Virus record (IMG/VR): IMGVR_UViG_3300028025_003403
Coordinates: 1-28,501 of that record
Length of the DNA stretch: 28,501 nt
Strand: one strand, 5' to 3'
Source: a virus
In this document: in pieces, positions 6,314 to 11,823 of the stretch
Numbering within the stretch: the first letter of the stretch is position 1
Layout of the letters: each line of letters begins with the position of its first letter
The notes under the pieces: model-generated
What the model saw: the letters and a program-made list of their open reading frames with translations, nothing else
The model's database searches: none
Told to the model about the DNA's origin: nothing
Program-made: the position numbers and the translations under genes

Positions 6314-7102
6314 TTAGAATGGCAATTCGTCTTCGTCTTCTTGCGTTGGTTGAACTAACCCGCTTTTTTCGAGCATTGCCTTCGCCTTGTTCATTTGATC
6401 CGCAGAACGCTCTAAACGCTTACTAAACTCAGCAGATGAACTCACTTTGTTCTGCAACCACTCTGGAAGCATCTTGAATCTAAGGTCGAAGTCTTCGCTG
6501 TCGTAGTCCAATAAAAACGCTGCGTTCACCTGTGGTGGACAAGTCATTCCTTTCGCAAGTGGCGACGCTCCTTTCAAGTCTGCGTAGGTTCTTCCTGTGT
6601 TCGCTGTGCGGTGCATAACGCTAACCATTGCTTCCTTCCCAAGCAAAGTACCAATGTCGAATTTGTTCGCTTCTGCGTCCGACATTGCCTTTCCAAGCCA
6701 CGATTGAACGAAGGCGCGTAATCCGCTCTTTTCGTGCATTGACAAAGTGAAGTCGCGTCCAATTGAGAATGGTTGTTCACCTTTGCCGAAGTCGGCTGTT
6801 TCAAGTGGTAGTTCGAATACTAAGCGAACCTTGTTCACCAATTTCTCTTCACCTTGATAGGTGTCGACAATCGTTCCGATGTGAATGATTTGGTAACATC
6901 TTGCGACGTGTGTTCCTGCGGGTACTGTTTGACCTGCGCTGTTGTTGTTGTTGTTTTGGGCAATGATGCTCATGTTGTTGTTTATTTGTTGTTGATTTAT
7001 ATAAATTTCTAATTTGTTCGCGAGTTTCGCTTCTTCATTTTGCCAGAACCATTCGTTTGCTGACATCTGCTCTTCCTCGCTTATTCGCTTGTAGTAACCC
7101 AT
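6314..7102 (-). CDS. ssb: Single-stranded DNA-binding protein with N-terminal extension
   Basis: The frame gives 262 residues from the ATG at 7102. The C-terminus is EDEDELPF, the acidic tip by which bacterial and phage SSBs recruit replication partners. The core (from about residue 55, with strands around HVARCYQIIHIG and NKVRLVFELPLE) is an OB-fold-like phage SSB. Residues 1-43 (MGYYKRISEEEQ, then NEWFWQNEEAKLANKLE) look like a separate small helical protein. They join the core through a Q/N-rich linker made of CAACAA-type sequence, which is the usual leader before starts in this genome. An internal ATG at 6973 (MSIIAQN) would give a 219-residue SSB alone. The 7102 start is chosen because it follows the upstream stop by one base (TAA-A-ATG); the same frame also reaches an ATG at 7135. 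A terminator follows at 6299-6263. Confidence 0.8.
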   Translation of the reverse strand: MGYYKRISEEEQMSANEWFWQNEEAKLANKLEIYINQQQINNNMSIIAQNNNNNSAGQTVPAGTHVARCYQIIHIGTIVDTYQGEEKLVNKVRLVFELPLETADFGKGEQPFSIGRDFTLSMHEKSGLRAFVQSWLGKAMSDAEANKFDIGTLLGKEAMVSVMHRTANTGRTYADLKGASPLAKGMTCPPQVNAAFLLDYDSEDFDLRFKMLPEWLQNKVSSSAEFSKRLERSADQMNKAKAMLEKSGLVQPTQEDEDELPF

Positions 7103-7103
7103 T

Positions 7104-7385
7104 TTAGATATGGTCTTGAAAGATTCGGTAGTCAAACTCGAAAGTGATTCCGTCTTTCTTCAAACGAACGTAGTGAATGTCGAATAGTGGTTCATCTTTG
7201 CGGAAGAAACGTCCAAGAACATCAAAGTCGAAGATGTTTCCTTTTTCGTCAACGAACTGGCGACCTTCGTTTTCTTGAAACCAACCGTTGTCGTGTTCGA
7301 AGTTTCTTGCGATTACTTTTATTTCTTGGTTGAGACGCTCGATGTCGTCCATTGAAAAATGATAAGTGATTTTTGGATTGTACAT
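7104..7385 (-). CDS. Small phage protein of unknown function
   Basis: This is a 93-residue, acidic, aromatic-rich protein with a helical N-terminus and a beta-rich C-terminus (FDIHYVRLKKDGITFEFDYR). No motif is recognised. A promoter about 25 bases upstream (7408-7437) probably starts the SSB transcript here. The stop is followed after one base by the ATG of the SSB frame. Confidence 0.6.
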   Translation of the reverse strand: MYNPKITYHFSMDDIERLNQEIKVIARNFEHDNGWFQENEGRQFVDEKGNIFDFDVLGRFFRKDEPLFDIHYVRLKKDGITFEFDYRIFQDHI

Positions 7386-7397
7386 TGATTTTGATTT

Positions 7398-7533
7398 TTA
7401 GTGGTTACAAATGTATTCAATTAGTTCGTCGTTCCAACGCGCTTCTGAAAGTTTTTGACATTTTTCAATGTTCGCTGCAATTTCGTTGTGGCTGAGGTTG
7501 TAGGCTGACGCTGATGAATAAACGCAAACAAAG
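7398..7533 (-). other. Protein-like open frame without a start codon (possible frameshifted or decayed gene)
   Basis: Immediately past the stop of the 7534-7764 gene, the +1 frame stays open to the stop at 7398. It reads like protein (AAANIEKCQKLSEARWNDEL-like helical, charged composition; the actual frame has NEIAANIEKCQKLSEARWND). It has no ATG, GTG or TTG start in the non-overlapping part. Either a +1 shift near the GAAATCTAAC stop region joins it to the gene upstream, or it is a remnant. It also carries the promoter at 7408-7437. Confidence 0.35.
7408..7437 (-). promoter_or_regulatory. Internal Bacteroidota-type promoter for the SSB transcript
   Basis: On the minus strand, TTG (7437-7435), 19 bases, then TACATTTG (7415-7408). 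The -7 box is identical to the one before the GIY-YIG gene, and the spacing is the same. The ATG of the next gene is at 7385. Confidence 0.65.
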
Positions 7534-7764
7534 TTAGATTTCTTCGTCTGGTGGTGTTGGTAGTTCTTTGAAAGTCGCTGAATCAAGTTTGTTGAATATT
7601 CGTTCAAGTTGTTCAATTCGCGCTTGATAATAATCATTCCAATCCAATGTTCCAATTCTCTTATCACCCCAATAGTTTTGTGCGATAACGATTGCGTCTT
7701 TAATTTCTTGAATGTCTTCTTCGAATAAGAATGGAGTTGCAAAATAGTGTTTTTCATTGTTCAT
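7534..7764 (-). CDS. Small phage protein of unknown function
   Basis: This is a 76-residue, acidic helical protein (MNNEKHYFATPFLFEEDIQE at the N-terminus). It ends in a proline-rich acidic tail (ELPTPPDEEI). The A-rich leader directly before the ATG at 7764 favours this frame over the longer overlapping frame whose ATG is at 7757. No known domain is seen. It is followed by the start-less frame at 7533-7398. Confidence 0.6.
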   Translation of the reverse strand: MNNEKHYFATPFLFEEDIQEIKDAIVIAQNYWGDKRIGTLDWNDYYQARIEQLERIFNKLDSATFKELPTPPDEEI

Positions 7765-7778
7765 TTGATTAGTTGGTT

Positions 7779-8030
7779 TTAGATTTCTTTTGATTCAAGG
7801 ACTGTTTGACGTGGTTCAAAACACACCGCTTTGTCAAATTCTTCTTTCGCGGCTTCGTAGGTTTTAAAGCAACCTACATAGCTTACGTCAATTTTTAACC
7901 AGTACAGAGTTTCGTTGTACTTTACTTCTTCGATTAGTTCTACTTTCATTTTGTTTTGTTGTTTTGTGTTTAAAAAGTTATCGTTAATGTTTGCAAGGTC
8001 ATTGCAGAAATCTTCTATGTATTGGCTCAT
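7779..8030 (-). CDS. Small phage protein of unknown function; alternative start at 7949
   Basis: This is an 83-residue frame. The recognisable part starts at the internal ATG 7949 (56 residues, MKVELIEEVKYNETLYWLKI). It resembles a small beta-hairpin plus helix protein common in phages (WLKIDVSYVGCFKTYEAAKE). An A/C-rich leader of the kind seen before other starts precedes that internal ATG, so translation may begin there. The extra 27 residues from 8030 are protein-like but end in a TKQQNK linker read from the leader sequence. The same ambiguity is seen in the SSB gene. No function is assigned. Confidence 0.55.
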   Translation of the reverse strand: MSQYIEDFCNDLANINDNFLNTKQQNKMKVELIEEVKYNETLYWLKIDVSYVGCFKTYEAAKEEFDKAVCFEPRQTVLESKEI

Positions 8031-8051
8031 TTGCTTATGTGATTTGGTTTA

Positions 8052-8198
8052 TTATAATTTAATAAATTGTGAAACAATACTTCTTTTCAGTATTCTAATT
8101 TGCTCTTTTTCTTCTTCATTATCTGTTTGTGCAAGTAAATGGTAAAGACCATCAATAACAAAATCTAATTGTTCTTCTGTTAATTCTAATGTTTTCAT
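8052..8198 (-). CDS. Small phage protein of the MKTLELTEEQ type
   Basis: This 48-residue acidic helical peptide begins MKTLELTEEQLDFVIDGLYH and ends with a basic helix. Short proteins with a strand, a TEEQ helix start and two helices are very common in phages and have no known function. The ATG overlaps the stop of the 37-residue gene upstream (ATGA), which supports real translation. Confidence 0.6.
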   Translation of the reverse strand: MKTLELTEEQLDFVIDGLYHLLAQTDNEEEKEQIRILKRSIVSQFIKL

Positions 8199-8308
8199 TT
8201 TGTTGTGTGATTTGGGGTTTGTTCTAGTTGTCTTGTTTGTTCGTCAATCGTTCCTGCGATTAACATTCCTGCGAATAGCATCGCGATAAAGAGTAGTGTT
8301 TTTTTCAT
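8195..8308 (-). CDS. Tiny hydrophobic (membrane or exported) peptide
   Basis: This is a 37-residue product. KK at positions 2-3 is followed by a hydrophobic stretch (LLFIAMLFAGMLIAG) and a polar tail, like a signal peptide or a single membrane helix. No lipobox cysteine is present. The start lies 4 bases past the stop of the 8313-8525 gene, and the stop overlaps the next ATG (ATGA), so it fits the operon. It could be a tiny membrane effector; the function is not known. Confidence 0.5.
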   Translation of the reverse strand: MKKTLLFIAMLFAGMLIAGTIDEQTRQLEQTPNHTTK

Positions 8309-8312
8309 TTGA

Positions 8313-8525
8313 TTAATTATTGATTTGAACGATTTCGATTTCTGTCTCTGGCTTGATTCCGTCTGAAGATGCGTAGTAAAGGTCTTCGCGGATGTTGTCT
8401 AACGAGTTGTATGCAGCGTGTTCCATTAAGCAATTGATTGCTTTGTTCTCGTCGTTGAATTCGTAAGACCAATCAATTCTTATTGGTTGACCTGCGATAT
8501 GTGTTGTTTTTGTTACTTGATACAT
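8313..8525 (-). CDS. Small phage protein of unknown function
   Basis: This is a 70-residue acidic alpha/beta protein: N-terminal beta hairpin (MYQVTKTTHIAG...IRIDWSYEF), a helix (NKAINCLMEHAAY), then a C-terminal strand EIEIVQI. The overall layout is similar to the 10511-10711 product (strand, EF turn, helix with HA, strand ending in EIEII), so the two may be distant paralogues. Function unknown. Confidence 0.6.
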   Translation of the reverse strand: MYQVTKTTHIAGQPIRIDWSYEFNDENKAINCLMEHAAYNSLDNIREDLYYASSDGIKPETEIEIVQINN

Positions 8526-8535
8526 GATTTTTGAT

Positions 8536-8724
8536 TTATTTGGTTAAGTTTAACATTGATTTCATTATGATTTTGATCCCATCGATAGCCATCGTATTCG
8601 CATCCTTCTTATTTACACCGCTCATAATAAATGCTTCCTTTAAAATAGAAGCGCAAATGATAACTGTGTTTGGGTTTTTATCAGTTGCAATTTTGTGAGC
8701 GATTTCGAATGCTAATTGTTTCAT
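8536..8724 (-). CDS. First gene of the leftward operon, unknown function
   Basis: This is a 62-residue, mainly helical protein (MKQLAFEIAHKIATDKNPNT, then hydrophobic helices at about 20-35 and 45-60). It is the promoter-proximal gene of the leftward block: a consensus promoter lies at 8765-8798, about 40 bases upstream. An immediate-early role is plausible from position only. Confidence 0.6.
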   Translation of the reverse strand: MKQLAFEIAHKIATDKNPNTVIICASILKEAFIMSGVNKKDANTMAIDGIKIIMKSMLNLTK

Positions 8725-8753
8725 GGCGCGTTGTGTTGTTTTGTTTATCTTTG

Positions 8754-8784
8754 TTTGTTGAGTACAAATCTATGCTAACTTTTG
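8754..8784 (+). promoter_or_regulatory. Candidate rightward promoter for the VRR-NUC/sigma operon
   Basis: TTTG (8754-8757), 19 bases, then AACTTTTG (8777-8784), one mismatch from TAnnTTTG. It overlaps the leftward promoter, as expected for mutually exclusive divergent promoters. First start downstream is at 8840. Confidence 0.4.
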
Positions 8785-8798
8785 TAATATCCGACAAA
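8765..8798 (-). promoter_or_regulatory. Main leftward promoter (Bacteroidota type)
   Basis: On the minus strand, TTTG (8798-8795), 22 bases, then TAGATTTG (8772-8765), a perfect TAnnTTTG box. The first leftward ATG is at 8724. It overlaps the weaker rightward promoter candidate, so the region is a compact divergent control region. Confidence 0.7.
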
Positions 8799-8839
8799 AA
8801 AATGAAAATAAATTGAAAATAATTTATAACTTATTGAAA

Positions 8840-9244
8840 ATGAATGTTAAGACATATAAAAAAAGTTACAAAAAAAGTAGTGCGAAGCGTAAAATTGCAC
8901 CCGAAAGCGAAGCGAACCAACAAGAAATTGTAATCCATTACATAAAATTAGCATATCCCGAAGCGTTGTACTGCGCTTCTGCGGGTGGTATGCGGACAAG
9001 TTACTTACAAGCGATCAAGATGAAACGTACCGGTTACGTTAAAGGCTTCCCCGACTTATTTATTTACGAACCACGCGGATCGTTCTTTGGCCTTGCTATT
9101 GAGATGAAGAAAGAAAAGGGTGGTACTGTGTCACCAGAGCAGAAGCGTTGGCAGGAACAATTAAGAAACAGAGGCTATTGTTCTTATATTTGTAAGGGTA
9201 ATGAAGAAGCAATCAAAGTTATCGACGAATATTTTAATGGGTGA
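8840..9244 (+). CDS. VRR-NUC domain nuclease
   Basis: This is a 134-residue protein from the ATG at 8840; an in-frame TTG at 8813 is less likely. After a basic N-terminus the VRR-NUC pattern follows: ESEANQQEIVIHYIK (22-36), GFPDLFI (69-75, with the catalytic D72), AIEMKKEKG (86-94, with E88 and K90), SPEQKRWQEQLRNRGY (98-113). This is a PD-(D/E)XK superfamily nuclease that, as a stand-alone phage protein, is believed to cut branched DNA or act in recombination and packaging. Length is normal for the phage form. The stop overlaps the GTG of the sigma-like gene (GTGA), so the two are co-translated. Confidence 0.85.
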   Translation: MNVKTYKKSYKKSSAKRKIAPESEANQQEIVIHYIKLAYPEALYCASAGGMRTSYLQAIKMKRTGYVKGFPDLFIYEPRGSFFGLAIEMKKEKGGTVSPEQKRWQEQLRNRGYCSYICKGNEEAIKVIDEYFNG

Positions 9245-9741
9245 CACTTGAAACTTATATAGAAGGACATTACAAAAAGTTCAAAGAACTTGCGAAGAAC
9301 ATTTCGCGAGGTGAAGATTACTACGAGGACTTGTTGCACGATTCTTTGCTCTCTATGTTTGGTTCGAAACACATTGAAAACTTAATTGATACAGGCGACT
9401 TTGAGTTCTATCTTATTCGTGTAATGTATCTGGCAGTTAACTCACCAACATCACCATTCTACAAACAGACTATCGCGTGGAACAGAAATAGACGCGACTT
9501 CAAAGAATACGCTCACGAAGTCGATAAGACTTGGCTTGGCGCACGAATGACAAACGAACAGTTAGACATTCTTATTAGTCGTCTGAGCGAGTTTGAAAGG
9601 CTTATCTTTCAAGAATACATCTTTGAAGGTTTCACCTACCGAGAACTTTCCAAACAAACAGGCATACCGATGCCATTCTTATATCGAACAATAGACAATA
9701 TAAAACAAAAAATAAGAGCAAATGTTATTCGCAAAAAGTAA
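9241..9741 (+). CDS. Sigma-70-like (ECF-type) transcription factor
   Basis: This is a 166-residue protein starting at GTG, which overlaps the upstream stop. The N-terminal helices (FKELAKNISRGEDYYEDLLH) resemble sigma region 2, with the acidic patch that follows the DLxHD pattern. Residues about 105-160 match region 4: a helix ending FERLIFQEYIFEGFTYRELS and a helix-turn-helix QTGIPMPFLYRTIDNIKQKI. The size fits small phage or ECF sigma factors. It would redirect host RNA polymerase, probably to late phage promoters. It sits at the start of the rightward block before the structural genes, which fits a middle-to-late switch. Target promoters are not known. Confidence 0.75.
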   Translation: MTLETYIEGHYKKFKELAKNISRGEDYYEDLLHDSLLSMFGSKHIENLIDTGDFEFYLIRVMYLAVNSPTSPFYKQTIAWNRNRRDFKEYAHEVDKTWLGARMTNEQLDILISRLSEFERLIFQEYIFEGFTYRELSKQTGIPMPFLYRTIDNIKQKIRANVIRKK

Positions 9742-10156
9742 TGAGTACAAGCGCAGGTTAGAAATCTGTCGCACCTGTAAATTCTTCGAACCTTCAACGC
9801 AATCCTGTGGATCTCTCATTGTAGGTGACGAAGTAGAAACCGAAGTTCTATTCCGAAAGAAGTCAATCAAACTTTGTGGCTGCGTTATGCCTATCAAAGC
9901 AAAGTTAGCCTTCGCATCTTGCCCAGCATCAAAATGGAACGGTGTTCTTTCAAAGGACGAACAAATAGAGTTCAAGCGTTTCCTGCTCGATATGAAGGCG
10001 CAAGGACGTTTGGAACAGAAAGATATGTTGAAGTTCTATTCGTTCAAGGATAAAGCCACAGGAGCGTTCAACGAGCGTTCAACGTGTCCGCCTTGCGTTA
10101 AGAAAGACATCAATACTTTTCTTGAATCGATGAAGGATGTTGAAATAGGTGAATAA
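9722..10156 (+). CDS. Cysteine-rich putative zinc-binding phage protein
   Basis: This is a 144-residue protein. C16, C19, C29, C52, C54 and C67 are arranged as RLEICRTCKFF, a loop, LCGCVMPIKAKLAFASCP and KW, a pattern seen in small Bacteroidota phage proteins that probably bind one or two zinc ions. A second pair (C122, C125 in STCPPC) lies near the C-terminus. The first 20 bases overlap the end of the sigma-like gene, so the two proteins are probably coexpressed. A role in transcription together with sigma is possible but not shown. Confidence 0.7.
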   Translation: MLFAKSNEYKRRLEICRTCKFFEPSTQSCGSLIVGDEVETEVLFRKKSIKLCGCVMPIKAKLAFASCPASKWNGVLSKDEQIEFKRFLLDMKAQGRLEQKDMLKFYSFKDKATGAFNERSTCPPCVKKDINTFLESMKDVEIGE

Positions 10157-10163
10157 CTTATCG

Positions 10164-10193
10164 TTGTAACAATTGACATTCAAAGTATATTTG
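10164..10193 (+). promoter_or_regulatory. Bacteroidota-type promoter upstream of the noncoding segment
   Basis: TTG (10164-10166), 19 bases, then TATATTTG (10186-10193), an exact -7 box. It is in a gene-free region. The expected transcription start (about 5-8 bases later) falls at the 5' end of the pseudoknot described next. Confidence 0.75.
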
Positions 10194-10197
10194 TATT

Positions 10198-10268
10198 GTC
10201 AAACCTTGTGAGCTAACCCTCTTTTGTTTTAGGTTTGACGACTAAAAACAATTGGGGGTTATTTTTTT
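10198..10268 (+). ncRNA. Candidate structured RNA or leader (H-type pseudoknot followed by a T7 run)
   Basis: GTCAAACCT (10198-10206) pairs perfectly with AGGTTTGAC (10231-10239). TAACCC in its loop (10214-10219) pairs with GGGTTA (10256-10261), giving a pseudoknot. Seven T's follow (10262-10268). The transcript from the promoter at 10164-10193 would start almost exactly at the first stem. It could be a short RNA ending at the T run, or an attenuator or ligand-sensing leader for the genes from 10511. It matches no riboswitch class I can recall. Confidence 0.45.
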
Positions 10269-10510
10269 GAATTAAATGAAACAAACTGGATAAGAACACA
10301 AACCGCCTTCGTAAGTCAAAGCGAAGTAACCAATGACTACACTTGCAATAAACCAATGCTTGGATCGTGTAACTGCCCTTTTAAGGGCGAGAGTAATCTT
10401 TTTGGGGGAGCTTTTTCTTTTGTTCTTTCTTTATAGTGCTTACACGTTTTCTTTGTTCTTTTCTTTTCTTTGCATATTTAGTGACATACTTATAAATTTA
10501 ATGACATAAA
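10269..10510 (+). other. Noncoding stretch between pseudoknot and next gene
   Basis: No gene with an acceptable start is visible. A frame open from 10240 to a TAG at 10432-10434 has its only ATG at 10358. The stretch holds a short hairpin (CTTCG near 10310 with CGAAG near 10322), a direct repeat AACCAATG (10328-10335 and 10351-10358), and a hairpin GCCCTT-TT-AAGGGC (10375-10388) followed by a T-rich stretch. It ends with a cluster of TGACATA repeats before the next start. It may be the continuation of the leader RNA. Confidence 0.4.
10328..10358 (+). repeat. Direct repeat AACCAATG, two copies 23 bases apart
   Basis: The copies are at 10328-10335 and 10351-10358 in the noncoding region. The centre-to-centre distance is about two DNA turns, so a dimeric regulator site is possible. 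Confidence 0.4.
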
Positions 10511-10518
10511 ATGACATA
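10482..10518 (+). repeat. Triple TGACATA repeat overlapping a start codon
   Basis: TGACATA occurs at 10482-10488, 10502-10508 and 10512-10518. The last two are the same ATGACATA duplicated 10 bases apart: the first reads ATG-ACA-TAA (Met-Thr-stop), the second is the start of the 10511 gene. A near-consensus promoter (TTTG at 10469-10472, 20 bases, TAAATTTA at 10493-10500) overlaps the cluster. Confidence 0.5.
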
Positions 10519-10711
10519 CATAGTAAGAGCGAAATACAAAGGTGACATTCTTTGGAATGCAGAATTTGAAACACACGAACAAGCATTTGATTACTTTTAT
10601 GCACACGCACAATATATGTGTAAAACAGCAGGTAAAGATTACGCTTTTACTTATGACAAAGATAATCCTTGTGTCACATTGAAAGAAATTGAAATAATCG
10701 AAAGCATATGA
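10511..10711 (+). CDS. Small phage protein of unknown function
   Basis: This 66-residue protein is predicted as strand, helix, strand: MTYIVRAKYKGDILWNAEFE, the helix THEQAFDYFYAHAQYMC, and a C-terminal strand (VTLKEIEIIES). This compact layout resembles small phage inhibitors and regulators but gives no specific match; 8313-8525 looks distantly alike. It is preceded by the TGACATA repeats and coupled to the next gene by ATGA. Confidence 0.65.
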   Translation: MTYIVRAKYKGDILWNAEFETHEQAFDYFYAHAQYMCKTAGKDYAFTYDKDNPCVTLKEIEIIESI

Positions 10712-11061
10712 TAATCATACCAGCACAACTTGAAGCAGTAGGAACAAGGAAGGACAAAACTTTGAAGTTAACGTTTGGAACAAACGAGTTAAGTCCTGCT
10801 CAAGCGTCAGAACTATTTACAATTGCTAATCAATTCGGTTATCTTGCATTTAAGGACGAAGACTTCAAACGCGAAGAACTGGATGCAGTAGAAAGTCTTA
10901 AGAGTGAACTTGAAGATACGTTAAAGAAGCCATCACAACGATTGAGAGGTGTTCTATTCAGACTATTCGAACAAGACAACGACGGGTTCAAGACATTCTC
11001 GAAATACTACGATTCTAAAATGGAGCAACTTATTAACCATTACAAGGGTAAGTTAGGCTAA
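10708..11061 (+). CDS. Conserved Bacteroidota phage protein of unknown function
   Basis: This is a 117-residue protein. Its N-terminal strands (IIIPAQLEAVGTRKDKTLKL) are followed by ELSPAQASELFTIANQFGYL and the well-marked segment PSQRLRGVLFRLFEQDNDGF, ending in YYDSKMEQLINHYKGKL. I recall this pattern from small proteins located upstream of structural genes in Bacteroidota phages, where it has no assigned function. The conserved basic/aromatic helix suggests nucleic-acid binding. Four-base overlap with the gene before. Confidence 0.65.
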   Translation: MIIIPAQLEAVGTRKDKTLKLTFGTNELSPAQASELFTIANQFGYLAFKDEDFKREELDAVESLKSELEDTLKKPSQRLRGVLFRLFEQDNDGFKTFSKYYDSKMEQLINHYKGKLG

Positions 11062-11132
11062 TTGTTACCTTCGAAAAGTAAACGAGAGTAGTTTTTATAT
11101 TTATACTTTAGCACAATAAATTATTGTCAGAT

Positions 11133-11411
11133 ATGGAAAGAGACGAACACGGACGATTGAAGAAAGGACACGGAGGTTTGAAGCCGAAAGGCGCAGTAAG
11201 CAAGAAGACTGAAATGTGGAATCAACTTGGTGAATACGTGGTAACGCAAGGAGCGGAACGTGCAATGACTGTCTTGCATTCAATGGACGACGAAGACTAC
11301 TTGCACCACTACCTTGCAATGCTCGAATACTTTAAACCTAAACAAGCGCGAACGGTTCACGCTGGAGATAGCGAAGCACCTGTTCAGATTATTATCAACG
11401 ACAAATTATAA
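11133..11411 (+). CDS. Small basic phage protein, possible terminase small subunit-like
   Basis: This is a 92-residue protein from the ATG at 11133; an in-frame TTG at 11124 would add three residues. The N-terminus ERDEHGRLKKGHGGLKPKGA is the Gly/Lys-rich RxExGRFKKGxxxxPKGA signature. That signature starts many phage DNA-packaging or DUF5681-type proteins, often encoded next to terminase large subunits. The remainder is helical (EYVVTQGAERAMTVLHSMDD). It may be the small terminase, but terL is far away on the other strand. A short perfect inverted repeat (CAATAA-A-TTATTG, 11114-11126) overlaps the region just before the start. Confidence 0.55.
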   Translation: MERDEHGRLKKGHGGLKPKGAVSKKTEMWNQLGEYVVTQGAERAMTVLHSMDDEDYLHHYLAMLEYFKPKQARTVHAGDSEAPVQIIINDKL

Positions 11412-11434
11412 CAACCAATTCGACAAATTACCGA

Positions 11435-11680
11435 ATGAGTACCGCAACATTGACATTTGACTTATCTGACTTCGACGATCGTTTCGAATACACGCGAATG
11501 ATTAAAGCTCTCGATATGGCAATGGCTTTATGGGAGTTACAGATGAACGGATACAGGAAGTTCACCAAGTACAACGACAGGCAAGAAGGCGCATATCAAG
11601 AAGGGATTGAAGAAGTGTTTGAATACATTCGCGGACTACTGCGAGAACACAACATAGACGTTGAACAATTGATTGTATGA
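11435..11680 (+). CDS. Conserved small phage protein of unknown function
   Basis: This is an 81-residue helical protein with an N-terminal TLTFDLSDFDDRFEYTRMIK element. The same kind of start (TLTFNLP followed by an acidic helix) is common in small proteins of phages from Gram-positive and Bacteroidota hosts. The rest consists of two helices (IKALDMAMALWELQM; EGIEEVFEYIRGLLRE). It probably has a housekeeping role in the phage cycle, but none is known. The next gene overlaps its stop (ATGA). Confidence 0.65.
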   Translation: MSTATLTFDLSDFDDRFEYTRMIKALDMAMALWELQMNGYRKFTKYNDRQEGAYQEGIEEVFEYIRGLLREHNIDVEQLIV

Positions 11681-11823
11681 ACGAAGCGTTAGACTGGATG
11701 TTTCAAGAATTGTGGAACACACCAAAAGACAAGTTCGAGTGGAACGCGATATTAAAGAAAGCGAAGGATGTCGCAAAAGTCTACGATACTTGCGACAAAA
11801 ACAAACAACAAAATAAACAATGA
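11677..11823 (+). CDS. Very small phage protein (48 aa)
   Basis: This frame starts MNEALDWMFQELWNTPKDKF and ends with a K/N/Q-rich basic tail. Both ends are coupled by ATGA overlaps (stop of the gene before at 11678-11680; ATG of the next at 11820), and its composition resembles that of the neighbours. The product is an amphipathic helical peptide with aromatic residues. Function unknown. Confidence 0.55.
   Translation: MNEALDWMFQELWNTPKDKFEWNAILKKAKDVAKVYDTCDKNKQQNKQ

Noticed and set aside
7529-7536. TAACTTTG on the minus strand as a promoter for the start-less frame
   Set aside because: The -7 box matches, but no TTG or TTTG lies at a suitable distance upstream.
7541-7757. N-terminal part of a longer frame (7398-7757)
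   Set aside because: This part overlaps the better-supported 7534-7764 gene and is basic and low quality. Only the part below 7534 looks protein-like and is listed separately.
10240-10434. Open frame across the noncoding region
   Set aside because: It has no ATG, GTG or TTG before the ATG at 10358, overlaps the pseudoknot and T7 run, and would give only a 25-residue product from that ATG.
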